A DNA stretch of 64,000 bases from Pseudomonas umsongensis (lineage in GTDB: Bacteria > Pseudomonadota > Gammaproteobacteria > Pseudomonadales > Pseudomonadaceae): assembly GCF_002236105.1 (NCBI RefSeq), contig NZ_NIWU01000002.1, positions 1 to 64,000 on the forward strand, read 5' to 3'. A model generated the notes under the pieces. That model ran no database searches. It was given only the letters and a program-made list of their open reading frames with translations, and was not told the DNA's origin. The position numbers and the translations under genes are program-made. Shown piece after piece: positions 1 through 9,754 of this stretch. The first letter of the stretch is position 1, and each line of letters begins with the position of its first letter.

Positions 1-102
1 AGCGTTGGAACCACCTGATCCCATCCCGAACTCAGAAGTGAAACGATGCATCGCCGATGGTAGTGTGGGGTTTCCCCATGTGAGAGTAGGTCATCGTCAA
101 GA
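1..102 (+). rRNA. rrf: 5S ribosomal RNA, 3' part (5' end outside window)
   Basis: The first 100 or so bases match the body and 3' end of gammaproteobacterial 5S rRNA: the CCATCCCGAACTCAGAAGTGAAAC segment typical of loop B/C, then GATGGTAGTGTGGGG and GTGAGAGTAGG near the 3' end. A strong intrinsic terminator follows directly, as expected at the end of an rrn operon. The 5' portion, and the 23S/16S genes that should precede it, are outside the window. The exact 3' end is uncertain by a few bases. Confidence 0.95.
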
Positions 103-111
103 TTAAATTCC

Positions 112-148
112 AAAACCCCTATCTGCGTATGCAGGTAGGGGTTTTGTC
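112..148 (+). terminator. Intrinsic terminator of the rrn operon
   Basis: A 15-bp stem (AAAACCCCTATCTGC pairing with GCAGGTAGGGGTTTT, one G-T pair) closes a GTAT loop and runs into TTTTGTCTTTG. It lies about 10 nt after the 5S rRNA end. Confidence 0.93.
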
Positions 149-171
149 TTTGTGGCAATCGCTAACCCTCC

Positions 172-288
172 TGTAGGAGCGAGCACGCTCGCGATGAACC
201 GGAGAGCGCCACGGGGTATCAGGCCCCCAGCCTTATCGTTGACGACCATCATCGGAACGCCGCCCGGAGCATGCTCGCTCCTAAAAAT
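172..288. repeat. REPIN (pair of inverted REP sequences)
   Basis: Two inverted copies of the Pseudomonas REP core (TAGGAGCGAGCACGCTCGCG at the left, GGAGCATGCTCGCTCCTA at the right) flank about 70 bp of unrelated sequence. The unit can fold into a long hairpin. It lies in the gap between the rRNA operon and recC; REP doublets of this kind are mobilised by RAYT transposases elsewhere in Pseudomonas genomes. Confidence 0.85.
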
Positions 289-349
289 GAAGCCAACCGC
301 CTTCAATGTTAAAGTCGTCCCTCGATTTGCGCTTTCCAAGGAAGCCTTT

Positions 350-3300
350 ATGCCGGACGCAACGTCCCTCAGTGCTGGTTTTATGGTGGTTCACGGCAAT
401 CGCCTGGACGAGTTACGCAGCCTGGTGGTGAGCTGGATGCGGCGCTACCCGCTGGCCCCCCTGGAAAATGAAATCGCCCTGGTGCAGAGCAACGGCATCG
501 CGCAATGGCTTAAGCTGGCACTCGCCGAAGATCCTGAAGACGACGACATGGGCGGCTGCGGGATCGCCGCCGCCATCGATGTGCAATTGCCCGGCAGTTT
601 CATGTGGCAGCTCTACCGGATGGTCCTGGGTCGCGACGAGATCCCGGCCAAGTCGCTGCTGGATAAAGCCCCCCTGACCTGGCGCCTGATGCGTCTGCTG
701 CCGCAGTTGATCAATCAGCCACACTTCGAGCCGCTCCAGCGTTTTCTCACGCATGACCCCGATTTGCGCAAACGCTATCAACTGGCTGAGCGACTGGCGG
801 ATCTGTTCGACCAGTACCAGGTGTACCGCGCCGATTGGCTCGAAGACTGGGCGCAAGGTCGTCACCAGTTACGTAACGGCAGGGGCGAAGCCAAGCTGCT
901 GACTGCTGCCAATGCCTGGCAGGCAGAGTTGTGGCGTGCACTGTTGCTGGATGTCGGTGTAGAAGGGATGGCGCAAAGCCGGGCCGGCGTGCACCAGCGG
1001 TTTATCGAACGCATCAAAAGCCTCGACGTGGCTCCGAGTGGATTACCGTCACGGGTCATCGTATTCGGCATTTCCTCGCTGCCGGCTCAAGCCCTCGAGG
1101 CCCTGGCCGGACTGGCTCGGTTCAGCCAGGTGCTGCTGTGCGTGCACAACCCCTGTCGTCACCATTGGGCAGACATCGTCGCCGACAAAGACCTGCTGCG
1201 TCATCAATACAAACGGCAGGCGCGCAAAAGTGGCATGCCGGGCGTTCTCGACCCGCAAACCCTGCATCAACACGCGCATCCCTTACTGGCTGCATGGGGC
1301 AAGCAGGGACGGGACTACATCAACCTGCTCGACAGCTACGACGATCCCAACAGCTATCGCTCGGCGTTTCGTGACGGGCGCATCGACCTGTTCAGTGAAA
1401 GCCAACCGCTGCACATGCTCAACCAGTTGCAAGACGACATCCTTGAGTTGCGTCCATTGGGCGAAACCCGTGAATACTGGCCGGCCGTGGATCTACAGAA
1501 AGACTCGTCGATCCGCTTCCATATTGCCCACAGCGCCCAGCGCGAAGTGGAGATCCTGCACGATCAGTTGCTCGCACGCTTCAGCGCCGATCCGCTTTTA
1601 CGTCCCCGGGATGTGATTGTCATGGTCCCGGACATTGATGCCTACGCCCCGCATATTCGCGCGGTGTTCGGCCAGCTTGAGCGCCACGACCCGCGCTTCA
1701 TACCCTTCACCCTCGCGGACCAAGGGCAGCGCGGCCGTGACCCGCTGTTGATCGCGGTGGAGCATCTGCTCAAGTTGCCAGACAGCCGTTTCCCGGTCAG
1801 CGAGATTCTCGACCTGCTGGATGTCCCGGCGCTACGGGAGCGTTTCGGCGTAGAGGAACGTGACCTGCCAACCCTGCATCGCTGGATCGAAGGGGCGGGT
1901 ATCCGCTGGGGGATGAACGCCGAGCAGCGCGCAGGCCTGGGGCTGCCCGAGGCATTGGAGCAAAACAGTTGGCGTTTTGGCTTGCGGCGCATGTTGCTCG
2001 GGTATGCCGTTGGCAGTTCGGGTGCCTGTGGCGGCATCGAACCCTACGACGAGATCGGTGGTCTGGATGCCGCGCTCATAGGCCCGCTGGTTGCGCTACT
2101 GGACGCACTGGAAATTGCCCACCACGAGCTCTCTCAACCGGCATCGCCGCAGCAATGGAGCCAGCGCTTGCAGGCATTGGTGGCACTGTTCTTCCAGGCC
2201 AGTAATGAGCACGACGAGTATTTGTTGACGCAGCTGGAAACGTTACGCGAAACCTGGCTGGAAAACTGTGAGTCAGTTGGCTTGCACGACGAACTACCGC
2301 TGACCGTCGTCCGTGAAGCCTGGTTGGCCGGTCTCGATCAGGGGCGATTGTCCCAGCGTTTTCTGGCTGGAGCGGTCAACTTCTGTACCTTGATGCCCAT
2401 GCGCGCGATTCCGTTCAAGCTGGTGTGCCTGCTGGGGATGAACGATGGTGATTACCCGCGGGCACAGCCGCCACTGGACTTCGACCTCATGGGCAGCGAC
2501 TACCGGCCTGGCGATCGCTCGCGGCGTGAGGACGACCGCTATTTGCTGCTGGAGGCATTGTTGTCGGCGCGCGATCAACTCTACATAAGCTGGGTCGGTC
2601 GCAGCATTCGCGATAACAGCGAGCGCCCGGCATCCGTGCTGATCGGCCAGCTCCGTGACCACCTGGCCAGCGGTTGGCGATTGGCCGATGCCGAGGAAGG
2701 CTTGCTTGAGGCCATGACCCAGGAGCATCCGCTGCAACCCTTCAGTGCCCGTTACTTCCACCAGGGTGATGCCCTGTTCAGCTATGCCAGCGAGTGGCAG
2801 GTGCTTCACCAGGCCGGTGGGCATGCGCCTGGCCATGAGATGCTCGATGCCCACATCCAGGAGGAACCGCTGAGTCTTGGGCAACTGCAGGATTTCTTGC
2901 GCAACCCGGTGCGACATTTCTTCAGTCAGCGATTGAAGGTGTTCTTTGAAGCTGCAGAAGCGCCTTTGGCCGATGAAGAACCCTTTGTCCTCGATGCCTT
3001 GCAACGCTATGGCCTGAGCGACAGTTTGCTCGGCGCGGCGTTGGCAGACCTGGAAAATACCGAGCAGGTGCTGGAGGCGCAGGCCAGTCGCCTGCAAAAC
3101 AGTGGGCTGCTGCCCATGGCAGGATTTGGCGAATGCCTGCAACGCGAGTTGATCGAACCCTTGCCGGATCTGCTTGCGCGTTATCAACAGCTCCTGGCGT
3201 TATGGCCAACACCCCTGAGCAGTGCCCTGCCAGTCAATCTGCAAGTGGACGACCTGCGTATCGAGGGCTGGCTCAGTGGCCTGCATCAACGGGCAGACGG

Positions 3301-3802
3301 GGGCTTGCTGGCAGTCACGACGATCCCCAACAGCATTGGTTCGATCAAGACCCGCAAGTGGCATCGGCTGACACGACCGTGGGTCAATCATCTGGTGGCG
3401 TGCGCCAGCGGCATGCCGATGACCACGGCCTTGGTCGCCAGTGATGACAGCCTGCTACTCGACCCGATTGCACAGGAGAGTGCCTTGGGAACCCTGGGCG
3501 ATCTGTTACTGGCCTGGCAATCCGGAATGCGCCAACCCCTGCCGATAGCGGTCAAGACCGCCTTTGCATGGCTCGGGCAGACCGACCCGGCCAAAGCCCA
3601 GGCAGCGGCCCGCAAGGCCTATGAGGGGGACGGCTTGACCACTGATGGCGAGCGCCGCGAAAGCATGGCGCTGGCCCGTCAGTTCGCCGATTACGACGCC
3701 CTGGTCGCCGACGAGACATTCGTCGATTGGTGCGATGCCTTGTATCGACCACTGCTTGAGGCCCCTTGGCGCTCAGTGTCCAGTGAGGAAGCCCGCCCAT
3801 GA
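350..3802 (+). CDS. recC: Exodeoxyribonuclease V subunit gamma (RecC)
   Basis: RecC, the Chi-recognition and scaffold subunit of the RecBCD helicase-nuclease, which processes double-strand breaks for recombination and degrades foreign linear DNA. The 1150-residue product is of the usual length and starts MPDATSLSAG before the conserved early segment VVHGNRLDELRSLV. The open frame extends upstream to 152, but that part is REPIN sequence; the ATG at 350 has AAGGA 7 nt upstream and is chosen here. The C-terminal half carries the RecC nuclease-like inactive fold (LGQLQDFLRNPVRHFFSQRL near residue 845). Its last 4 bases overlap recB (ATGA), so the three genes are translationally coupled in the order C-B-D. 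Confidence 0.96.
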   Translation: MPDATSLSAGFMVVHGNRLDELRSLVVSWMRRYPLAPLENEIALVQSNGIAQWLKLALAEDPEDDDMGGCGIAAAIDVQLPGSFMWQLYRMVLGRDEIPAKSLLDKAPLTWRLMRLLPQLINQPHFEPLQRFLTHDPDLRKRYQLAERLADLFDQYQVYRADWLEDWAQGRHQLRNGRGEAKLLTAANAWQAELWRALLLDVGVEGMAQSRAGVHQRFIERIKSLDVAPSGLPSRVIVFGISSLPAQALEALAGLARFSQVLLCVHNPCRHHWADIVADKDLLRHQYKRQARKSGMPGVLDPQTLHQHAHPLLAAWGKQGRDYINLLDSYDDPNSYRSAFRDGRIDLFSESQPLHMLNQLQDDILELRPLGETREYWPAVDLQKDSSIRFHIAHSAQREVEILHDQLLARFSADPLLRPRDVIVMVPDIDAYAPHIRAVFGQLERHDPRFIPFTLADQGQRGRDPLLIAVEHLLKLPDSRFPVSEILDLLDVPALRERFGVEERDLPTLHRWIEGAGIRWGMNAEQRAGLGLPEALEQNSWRFGLRRMLLGYAVGSSGACGGIEPYDEIGGLDAALIGPLVALLDALEIAHHELSQPASPQQWSQRLQALVALFFQASNEHDEYLLTQLETLRETWLENCESVGLHDELPLTVVREAWLAGLDQGRLSQRFLAGAVNFCTLMPMRAIPFKLVCLLGMNDGDYPRAQPPLDFDLMGSDYRPGDRSRREDDRYLLLEALLSARDQLYISWVGRSIRDNSERPASVLIGQLRDHLASGWRLADAEEGLLEAMTQEHPLQPFSARYFHQGDALFSYASEWQVLHQAGGHAPGHEMLDAHIQEEPLSLGQLQDFLRNPVRHFFSQRLKVFFEAAEAPLADEEPFVLDALQRYGLSDSLLGAALADLENTEQVLEAQASRLQNSGLLPMAGFGECLQRELIEPLPDLLARYQQLLALWPTPLSSALPVNLQVDDLRIEGWLSGLHQRADGGLLAVTTIPNSIGSIKTRKWHRLTRPWVNHLVACASGMPMTTALVASDDSLLLDPIAQESALGTLGDLLLAWQSGMRQPLPIAVKTAFAWLGQTDPAKAQAAARKAYEGDGLTTDGERRESMALARQFADYDALVADETFVDWCDALYRPLLEAPWRSVSSEEARP

Positions 3803-6800
3803 CCACCCAGACACCCTTGGCCCTGGCGTTCCCGCTGCGTGGCAGTCAACTGATCGAGGCCAGCGCCGGGACCGGCAAGACCTTTACCATTTCCGCACTC
3901 TACCTGCGGCTGATCCTGGGCCATGGTGCAGACTCCCATGGTTTCGGTCGTGAACTGCTGCCGCCACAGATCCTCGTGGTGACCTTTACCGATGCCGCGA
4001 CCAAAGAGCTGCGCGAACGCATCCGTACGCGACTGGCAGAAGCCGCACGGTTTTTCCGCGACGAAACGCCGGCCCCCGACGCACTGATCAACCAGCTGCG
4101 GCAAGAGTACGCGCCGGAACAGTGGCCCGGCTGCGCCAACCGCCTGGACATCGCCGCGCAATGGATGGATGAGGCGGCCGTGTCGACCATCCACAGTTGG
4201 TGCCAGCGCATGTTGCGCGAGCACGCTTTCGACAGCGGTAGCCTGTTCACTCAGACCCTGGAAACCGACCACAGCGATCTGCTGGGGGAAGTGCTGCGCG
4301 ATTACTGGCGCTTGTTCTGTTATCCGATGCAGGGCGATGCGTTGAACTGGGTGCGCAGCAATTGGGGCGGTCCGGCCGCTTTGTTGCCGCGGATCCGCGG
4401 GTTGTTCGCCAGCGCGCGCGACACCCTCGCCGGTAAGGAGCCGGCGCAATTGATCACCGAGTGCCTGCAGGAGCGGCGAGCCGCCTTGCTTGAGCTGAAG
4501 ATGCCGTGGCGCCAGTGGGCCGACGAGTTGCTGGCCCTGTGTCACGAAGGTGTCGCCAGCAAGAGTGTCGACGGGCGCAAGATGCAGGCGCGGTACTTCG
4601 AACCCTGGTTCGAGAAAATCAAAGCCTGGGCCGAAGACGAGTCCCTCGAGCAACTGGACATCGGCACCGGCTTCACGCGCCTGACGCCTGAGGGTATGGC
4701 AGAAGCCTGGAAAAAAGGCGTCGCGCCGGATCATCCGGGCCTGGACGCGATGCCCGCGCTCAAGGCCTGTCTTGATGGCTTGCCGACGCCCGATGCGGCC
4801 GTACTGCAACACGCTGCCCATTGGGTGGGAGCGCGTTTCGAAGAGGAAAAGCGCCGTCGTGCGGAAATGGGCTTCGACGACATGTTGCTGCGCCTGGACG
4901 CGGCGCTGCAAAGCGATGGCGGCGAGCGACTGGCGAGCTTGATCCGCGAACAGTTCCCGGTGGCATTGATTGACGAATTCCAGGACACCGACCCGGTGCA
5001 GTACCGGATCTTCGAGAGCATCTACCGCATTGAAGACAACAGCCCCGACAGCGGGCTGTTCCTGATCGGCGACCCGAAGCAGGCGATCTACGCCTTCCGC
5101 GGCGCCGACATCTATACCTACTTGCGGGCCCGCCAGGCGACCACAGGCCGCCTGCATACCCTGGGCACCAACTTCCGTTCGAGCCATGGCATGGTCAGTG
5201 CCGTGAACCATGTGTTCGACTATGCCGAGTCTCGCGAGTCCGGGCGCGGGGCGTTCCTGTTCCGGGAGAACAATGTCGATAACCCGGTGCCCTTCCAGCC
5301 TGTCGAGTCCCAGGGGCGCAAGGAAGTCCTGCGCATCGATCATCAGGCAGTACCGGCATTGAACATCTGGCACCTGTGCGCCGAGCAGCCGTTGTCCGGT
5401 GTGGTCTATCGCCAACAACTGGCCGCCGCCTGTGCCAGCGAAATCACCGCCTTGCTCAACGGCGGACAACAAGGCGTTGCGGGCTTCGTGCGCGATGACC
5501 AGCCGCTCAGAGGCTTGATGCCTGCGGACATTGCCATCCTCGTGCGCGATGGCAAGGAAGCGCAGGCGGTGCGTACCGAGCTCGCTAACCGAGGCGTGCG
5601 CAGCGTTTATCTGTCGGACAAGGATTCGGTGTTCGCCGCGCAGGAAGCCCATGACGTGCTGACCTGGCTCAAGGCCTGCGCCGAGCCGGACGTCGAGCGG
5701 CCACTGCGCGCGGCACTGGCCAGCATCACGCTGAATCTGTCGTTGGTCGAGCTTGAGCAATTGAACCAGGACGAACTGGCCTGGGAATTGCGGGTCATGC
5801 AGTTTCGCCGCTATCGCGAGATTTGGCGCAAGCAGGGCGTGTTGCCAATGCTGCGACGCTTGCTGCATGACTTCAAGCTGCCCCAGGCATTGATAGCGCG
5901 CAGCGATGGCGAGCGGGTCCTGACCAACCTGTTGCACCTGTCCGAGTTGCTGCAACAGGCGGCCGCCGAACTTGATGGCGAGCAGGCATTGATCCGGCAT
6001 TTGTCCGAGCACCTGGCATTGTCGGGCCAGGCGGGTGAAGAGCAGATCCTGCGTCTGGAAAGCGACGAGCAACTGGTCAAGGTCGTGACCATCCACAAGT
6101 CCAAGGGGCTGGAGTACCCGTTGGTGTTCCTGCCGTTCATTTGCTCGGCGAAACCGGTGGATGGCAGCCGTCTGCCGTTGCATTACCACGACGCCGCAGG
6201 CAAGGCCCAAGTGACGTTGAACCCCACGGCCGAATTGATCGCCCTGGCCGATGATGAGCGCCTGGCCGAAGACCTGCGCCTGTTGTATGTGGCGCTGACC
6301 CGGGCGCAACATGCCTGCTGGCTGGGCGTGGCGGATCTCAAGCGCGGCAATAACAACAGCTCGGTGCTGCACCTGTCGGCGCTCGGGTATCTGTTGGGTG
6401 GCGGTGCTTGCTTGAACGAGTCGGCGGGCTTGCAGGCCTGGTTGCGAGACCTTCAACAGGGCTGTCCGGCGATTGGTCTTGAACAAATGCCTGAAGCCAC
6501 CCGCGAGCACTACCATCCACCGCAGAACACCGCTGCGTTGCTGGCACCGTTGACCGTGCAACGCAAGGCCAGTGAAAACTGGTGGATTGCTTCTTACAGC
6601 GCCTTGCGCATCGGCGACAGCCTGAGTATCGGCAGTGATCAGGCGCCCGAAAGTGCACAGGCACAGAAACTCTTCGACGACGAACGTCTCGACCCGCATA
6701 CCCCTCGAGAGATGGTGGCCGGCGGTGCCGATATCCATCGATTCCCCCGTGGCCCGAACCCGGGCACCTTTCTCCATGGGTTGCTCGAATGGGCAGGCAA

Positions 6801-7491
6801 CGAAGGTTTTGGCGTCACCGGGCAAGCCGTGGAAGATGCGATTGCCCGTCGCTGCAATCGCCGTGGCTGGGAAGGCTGGATCAGCACGCTGAGTGAATGG
6901 CTGCAGCATCTGCTCAAGTCGCCGTTGCCGCTGGGCAGCGGCGAGGCACCGGTGGTATTCGGGCAGTTGACCCAGTACCGTGTCGAAATGGAGTTCTGGT
7001 TCGCCAGCCACAAGGTCGATGTGCTCAAGCTCGATGCGCTGGTGTGTCAATACACCCACAACGGTGTGCCTCGGGTGGCCGCCGAATCGGTGTTGCTCAA
7101 CGGCATGTTCAAGGGCTTCATCGACCTGACGTTCGAGCATGACGGCCGCTATTACGTCGCCGACTACAAATCCAACTGGCTCGGCGTCGACGACGCGGCC
7201 TATACCGCGCAGGCCATGGAGCAGTCGATTCTCGACAACCGCTACGACCTGCAATACGTGTTGTACCTGCTGGCCCTGCACCGCCAGCTCAAGGCCCGGC
7301 TTGCCGATTACGATTACGACCGGCATGTCGGAGGCGCGCTGTACCTGTTCCTGCGCGGTACCCGTGCGCCAAGCCAGGGCGTGTATTTTGCCCGCCCACC
7401 CAAGGTGCTGATCGAGCAACTGGACCGCCTGTTTCAGGGCAAGCCGCAGCCCAGGGTCGAACCCGCCTGGGAACAGGGAGAACTGCTATGA
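3799..7491 (+). CDS. recB: Exodeoxyribonuclease V subunit beta (RecB)
   Basis: RecB, the 3'-5' helicase and nuclease subunit of RecBCD, 1230 residues. Walker A is ASAGTGKTFT at about residues 19-28. The UvrD-type motifs follow: TFTDAATKELRERI, DEFQDTDPVQYRIFE (motif II, near 390), GDPKQAIYAFRGAD, and VVTIHKSKGLEYP (motif V). The C-terminal RecB-family nuclease domain shows the metal/catalytic D...DYK signature (YYVADYKSNW near residue 1120). It overlaps recC and recD by 4 nt on each side. No frameshift or missing catalytic residue is visible. Confidence 0.97.
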   Translation: MTTQTPLALAFPLRGSQLIEASAGTGKTFTISALYLRLILGHGADSHGFGRELLPPQILVVTFTDAATKELRERIRTRLAEAARFFRDETPAPDALINQLRQEYAPEQWPGCANRLDIAAQWMDEAAVSTIHSWCQRMLREHAFDSGSLFTQTLETDHSDLLGEVLRDYWRLFCYPMQGDALNWVRSNWGGPAALLPRIRGLFASARDTLAGKEPAQLITECLQERRAALLELKMPWRQWADELLALCHEGVASKSVDGRKMQARYFEPWFEKIKAWAEDESLEQLDIGTGFTRLTPEGMAEAWKKGVAPDHPGLDAMPALKACLDGLPTPDAAVLQHAAHWVGARFEEEKRRRAEMGFDDMLLRLDAALQSDGGERLASLIREQFPVALIDEFQDTDPVQYRIFESIYRIEDNSPDSGLFLIGDPKQAIYAFRGADIYTYLRARQATTGRLHTLGTNFRSSHGMVSAVNHVFDYAESRESGRGAFLFRENNVDNPVPFQPVESQGRKEVLRIDHQAVPALNIWHLCAEQPLSGVVYRQQLAAACASEITALLNGGQQGVAGFVRDDQPLRGLMPADIAILVRDGKEAQAVRTELANRGVRSVYLSDKDSVFAAQEAHDVLTWLKACAEPDVERPLRAALASITLNLSLVELEQLNQDELAWELRVMQFRRYREIWRKQGVLPMLRRLLHDFKLPQALIARSDGERVLTNLLHLSELLQQAAAELDGEQALIRHLSEHLALSGQAGEEQILRLESDEQLVKVVTIHKSKGLEYPLVFLPFICSAKPVDGSRLPLHYHDAAGKAQVTLNPTAELIALADDERLAEDLRLLYVALTRAQHACWLGVADLKRGNNNSSVLHLSALGYLLGGGACLNESAGLQAWLRDLQQGCPAIGLEQMPEATREHYHPPQNTAALLAPLTVQRKASENWWIASYSALRIGDSLSIGSDQAPESAQAQKLFDDERLDPHTPREMVAGGADIHRFPRGPNPGTFLHGLLEWAGNEGFGVTGQAVEDAIARRCNRRGWEGWISTLSEWLQHLLKSPLPLGSGEAPVVFGQLTQYRVEMEFWFASHKVDVLKLDALVCQYTHNGVPRVAAESVLLNGMFKGFIDLTFEHDGRYYVADYKSNWLGVDDAAYTAQAMEQSILDNRYDLQYVLYLLALHRQLKARLADYDYDRHVGGALYLFLRGTRAPSQGVYFARPPKVLIEQLDRLFQGKPQPRVEPAWEQGELL

Positions 7492-9587
7492 ACCGCACCT
7501 TCGCCAATGTACTGTCGACGCCATTGAGTGCCGACAGCCTGGCGCAACTCAGCCCTTTGACGCGTGCCGAAGACTTGTTGCTGCTGCTCACGCGTTGGGT
7601 CGAGCGTGGCTGGTTGCGAGCACTGGACAAGGCCTTCGTCGGTTTTCTTCACGAACTGGCTCCGAACGATGATCCGCTGGTACTGCTGGCGGCGGCATTG
7701 ACCAGTCACCAGTTGGGTCATGGGCATGTGTGCCTGGACCTGTTCGAAACCCTCAAGGAGCCGGACTTCGCCCTGTCGCTGCCCCCGGAAGGCGACCTGC
7801 AAGGTGGCGCGATGTTGCTGCCATCGCAACTGCTGGAAGGGCTGGATGGCGCCCACTGGTGCAAGGTGCTGGCCGCCAGCAGCCTGGTCGCATTGGCGGC
7901 GGACGAGCGCGACAGCGTGCATCAGCGGCCTCTGGTGTTGGCCGGCAAGCGCCTGTACCTGAGACGCTACTGGACCTACGAACGACGTATCGACAATGCG
8001 TTGCGCGAGCGCCTGGCGGTGCACGAGAACGCACCAGGGGACTTGTTGCAGCGCCTGACGGGGCTATTCGGTCCGGCCAGGCCCGGTGAGGTCGTCGACT
8101 GGCAAAAACTCGCTTGCGCCCTGGCGACTCGCAGCGCTTTCAGTATCGTCACCGGCGGTCCGGGAACCGGCAAGACCACCACGGTGGTGCGCTTGCTCGC
8201 CTTACTCCAGGCCCCGGCCGTAGAGGCGGGCAAGCCGCTGCGCATTCGTCTTGCGGCGCCAACCGGCAAGGCGGCGGCGCGGCTGACCGAGTCCATCAGC
8301 GCACAAGTGCGAACGCTGAAAGTCACTGAAGCCATCCGCGAGAAAATCCCCTCTGACGTCACCACCGTGCACCGCCTGCTCGGCAGCCGCCCGGGGACGC
8401 GACATTTCCGTCACCACGCCGGCAATCACTTGCCGCTGGATGTACTGGTGGTGGACGAAGCGTCGATGATCGACCTGGAAATGATGGCCAACCTGCTCGA
8501 TGCGCTGCCGGCCCATGCCCGCCTGGTGCTGTTGGGTGACAAGGACCAACTGGCGTCGGTGGAGGCCGGTGCCGTGCTGGGCGATCTGTGTCGCGACGCC
8601 GAAGCGGGCTGGTATAGCCCACACACTCGACAATGGCTGCAAACCGTCAGCGGTGAAAGCCTGGAAGGCAGCGGGCTGCAGGAAGACACTCAGGGCACCC
8701 ATCCGCTGGCCCAGCAAGTGGTGATGTTGCGCCACTCGCGGCGTTTCGGCGAAGGCAGCGGCATTGGCCAGTTGGCTCGTTGGGTGAACCAGCAACAGCC
8801 CGCGCAAGCCCGCAAGTTGCTGGCGGCGCGAAGCCACGACGATGTGTTCAGCCTGTCCCTGCGCAATGAACAGGATCGGGCGCTGGAGCGCCTGTTGCTC
8901 GAAGGTCATGGTGAGGGGCCGCAAGGCTACCGCTATTACTTGAGCCTGCTGCGCAACCAGCGTCCAGCGCTCGATTGTCCCCTGGAAGATGCGCGCTGGA
9001 CCGATTGGGCCCGGCAGGTTTTGCAGGCGTTCGACGCCTTCCAGTTGTTGTGCGCGGTGCGCAAAGGCCCGTGGGGCGTGGAAGGCTTGAACCAGCGGGT
9101 GACCGACGCCTTGCTGAAGGCACGGCTGATCGACAGCGACCAGCAGTGGTACGAAGGCCGGCCAGTGCTGATGACCCGCAACGATTACGGCCTGGGCTTG
9201 ATGAATGGCGACATCGGCATTGCCCTCAAGCTTCCCGAGCGCGAGGGGCCCGAGGCCGGGAAACCGGTGCTGCGAGTCGCGTTCCCGAGGAACGACGGCC
9301 AGGGCGGTGTGCGTTTTGTGTTGCCCAGTCGCCTCAATGATGTCGAAACCGTGTACGCCATGACCGTGCACAAATCCCAGGGCTCGGAATTCGCCCACAC
9401 TGCGTTGATCCTGCCCGATGCCCTGAACCCGGTGCTCACCAAGGAGCTGATCTATACCGGCATCACCCGGGCCAAGGATTGGTTCACATTGATCGAGCCT
9501 CGGGCTGGCGTCTTCGAAGAGGCGGTGCGACGTCGGGTCAAACGCTTGAGCGGGCTGATGCTGGAACTCAAGGAGGCGAGCGCCTGA
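7488..9587 (+). CDS. recD: Exodeoxyribonuclease V subunit alpha (RecD)
   Basis: RecD, the 5'-3' SF1B helicase subunit of RecBCD, 699 residues. Walker A (TGGPGTGKTTT) is at about residues 220-230, Walker B/motif II is DVLVVDEASMIDLEM, motif III is LGDKDQLASVEAGAVLGDL, and the C-terminal UvrD-like part has YAMTVHKSQGSEF and YTGITRAKDW. The start overlaps the recB stop (ATGA), so it is probably expressed only by coupled translation. It is somewhat longer than E. coli RecD, as is common in Pseudomonas. Nothing in the sequence suggests loss of function. Confidence 0.97.
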   Translation: MNRTFANVLSTPLSADSLAQLSPLTRAEDLLLLLTRWVERGWLRALDKAFVGFLHELAPNDDPLVLLAAALTSHQLGHGHVCLDLFETLKEPDFALSLPPEGDLQGGAMLLPSQLLEGLDGAHWCKVLAASSLVALAADERDSVHQRPLVLAGKRLYLRRYWTYERRIDNALRERLAVHENAPGDLLQRLTGLFGPARPGEVVDWQKLACALATRSAFSIVTGGPGTGKTTTVVRLLALLQAPAVEAGKPLRIRLAAPTGKAAARLTESISAQVRTLKVTEAIREKIPSDVTTVHRLLGSRPGTRHFRHHAGNHLPLDVLVVDEASMIDLEMMANLLDALPAHARLVLLGDKDQLASVEAGAVLGDLCRDAEAGWYSPHTRQWLQTVSGESLEGSGLQEDTQGTHPLAQQVVMLRHSRRFGEGSGIGQLARWVNQQQPAQARKLLAARSHDDVFSLSLRNEQDRALERLLLEGHGEGPQGYRYYLSLLRNQRPALDCPLEDARWTDWARQVLQAFDAFQLLCAVRKGPWGVEGLNQRVTDALLKARLIDSDQQWYEGRPVLMTRNDYGLGLMNGDIGIALKLPEREGPEAGKPVLRVAFPRNDGQGGVRFVLPSRLNDVETVYAMTVHKSQGSEFAHTALILPDALNPVLTKELIYTGITRAKDWFTLIEPRAGVFEEAVRRRVKRLSGLMLELKEASA

Positions 9588-9617
9588 CAGCGCTCGCAAC
9601 GCATCTGCCAAAAAGTG

Positions 9618-9706
9618 GACGTTGCACTTCACGCCATGAAAGCAACGTCAAAAAAACAGTTATTTAGCCAAATGCGCGCGACAAAATTTTATCATGGCGT
9701 GAAGTG
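9618..9706. repeat. Nested inverted repeats upstream of the acyltransferase gene
   Basis: Two overlapping dyads sit in the recD-acyltransferase gap. The first is GACGTTGC at 9618-9625 paired with GCAACGTC at 9642-9649. The second is the 15-mer CACTTCACGCCATGA at 9625-9639, whose perfect reverse complement is at 9692-9706, 52 bp away. The interval is locally AT-rich compared with recD. The elements could be operator half-sites or alternative hairpins in a leader RNA; no T-run after either stem favours a simple terminator on the + strand. Confidence 0.6.
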
Positions 9707-9754
9707 TAAAGCGCAAAAGGTGACCTAGACTTCAGGCTTGAATGGTCTGGCTCC

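Noticed and set aside
3691-7419. Very long open frame antisense to recB (over 1200 codons)
   Set aside because: High GC at third codon positions of recB keeps the opposite frame open. It has no start context, no family features, and glutamine/arginine/histidine-rich shadow composition.
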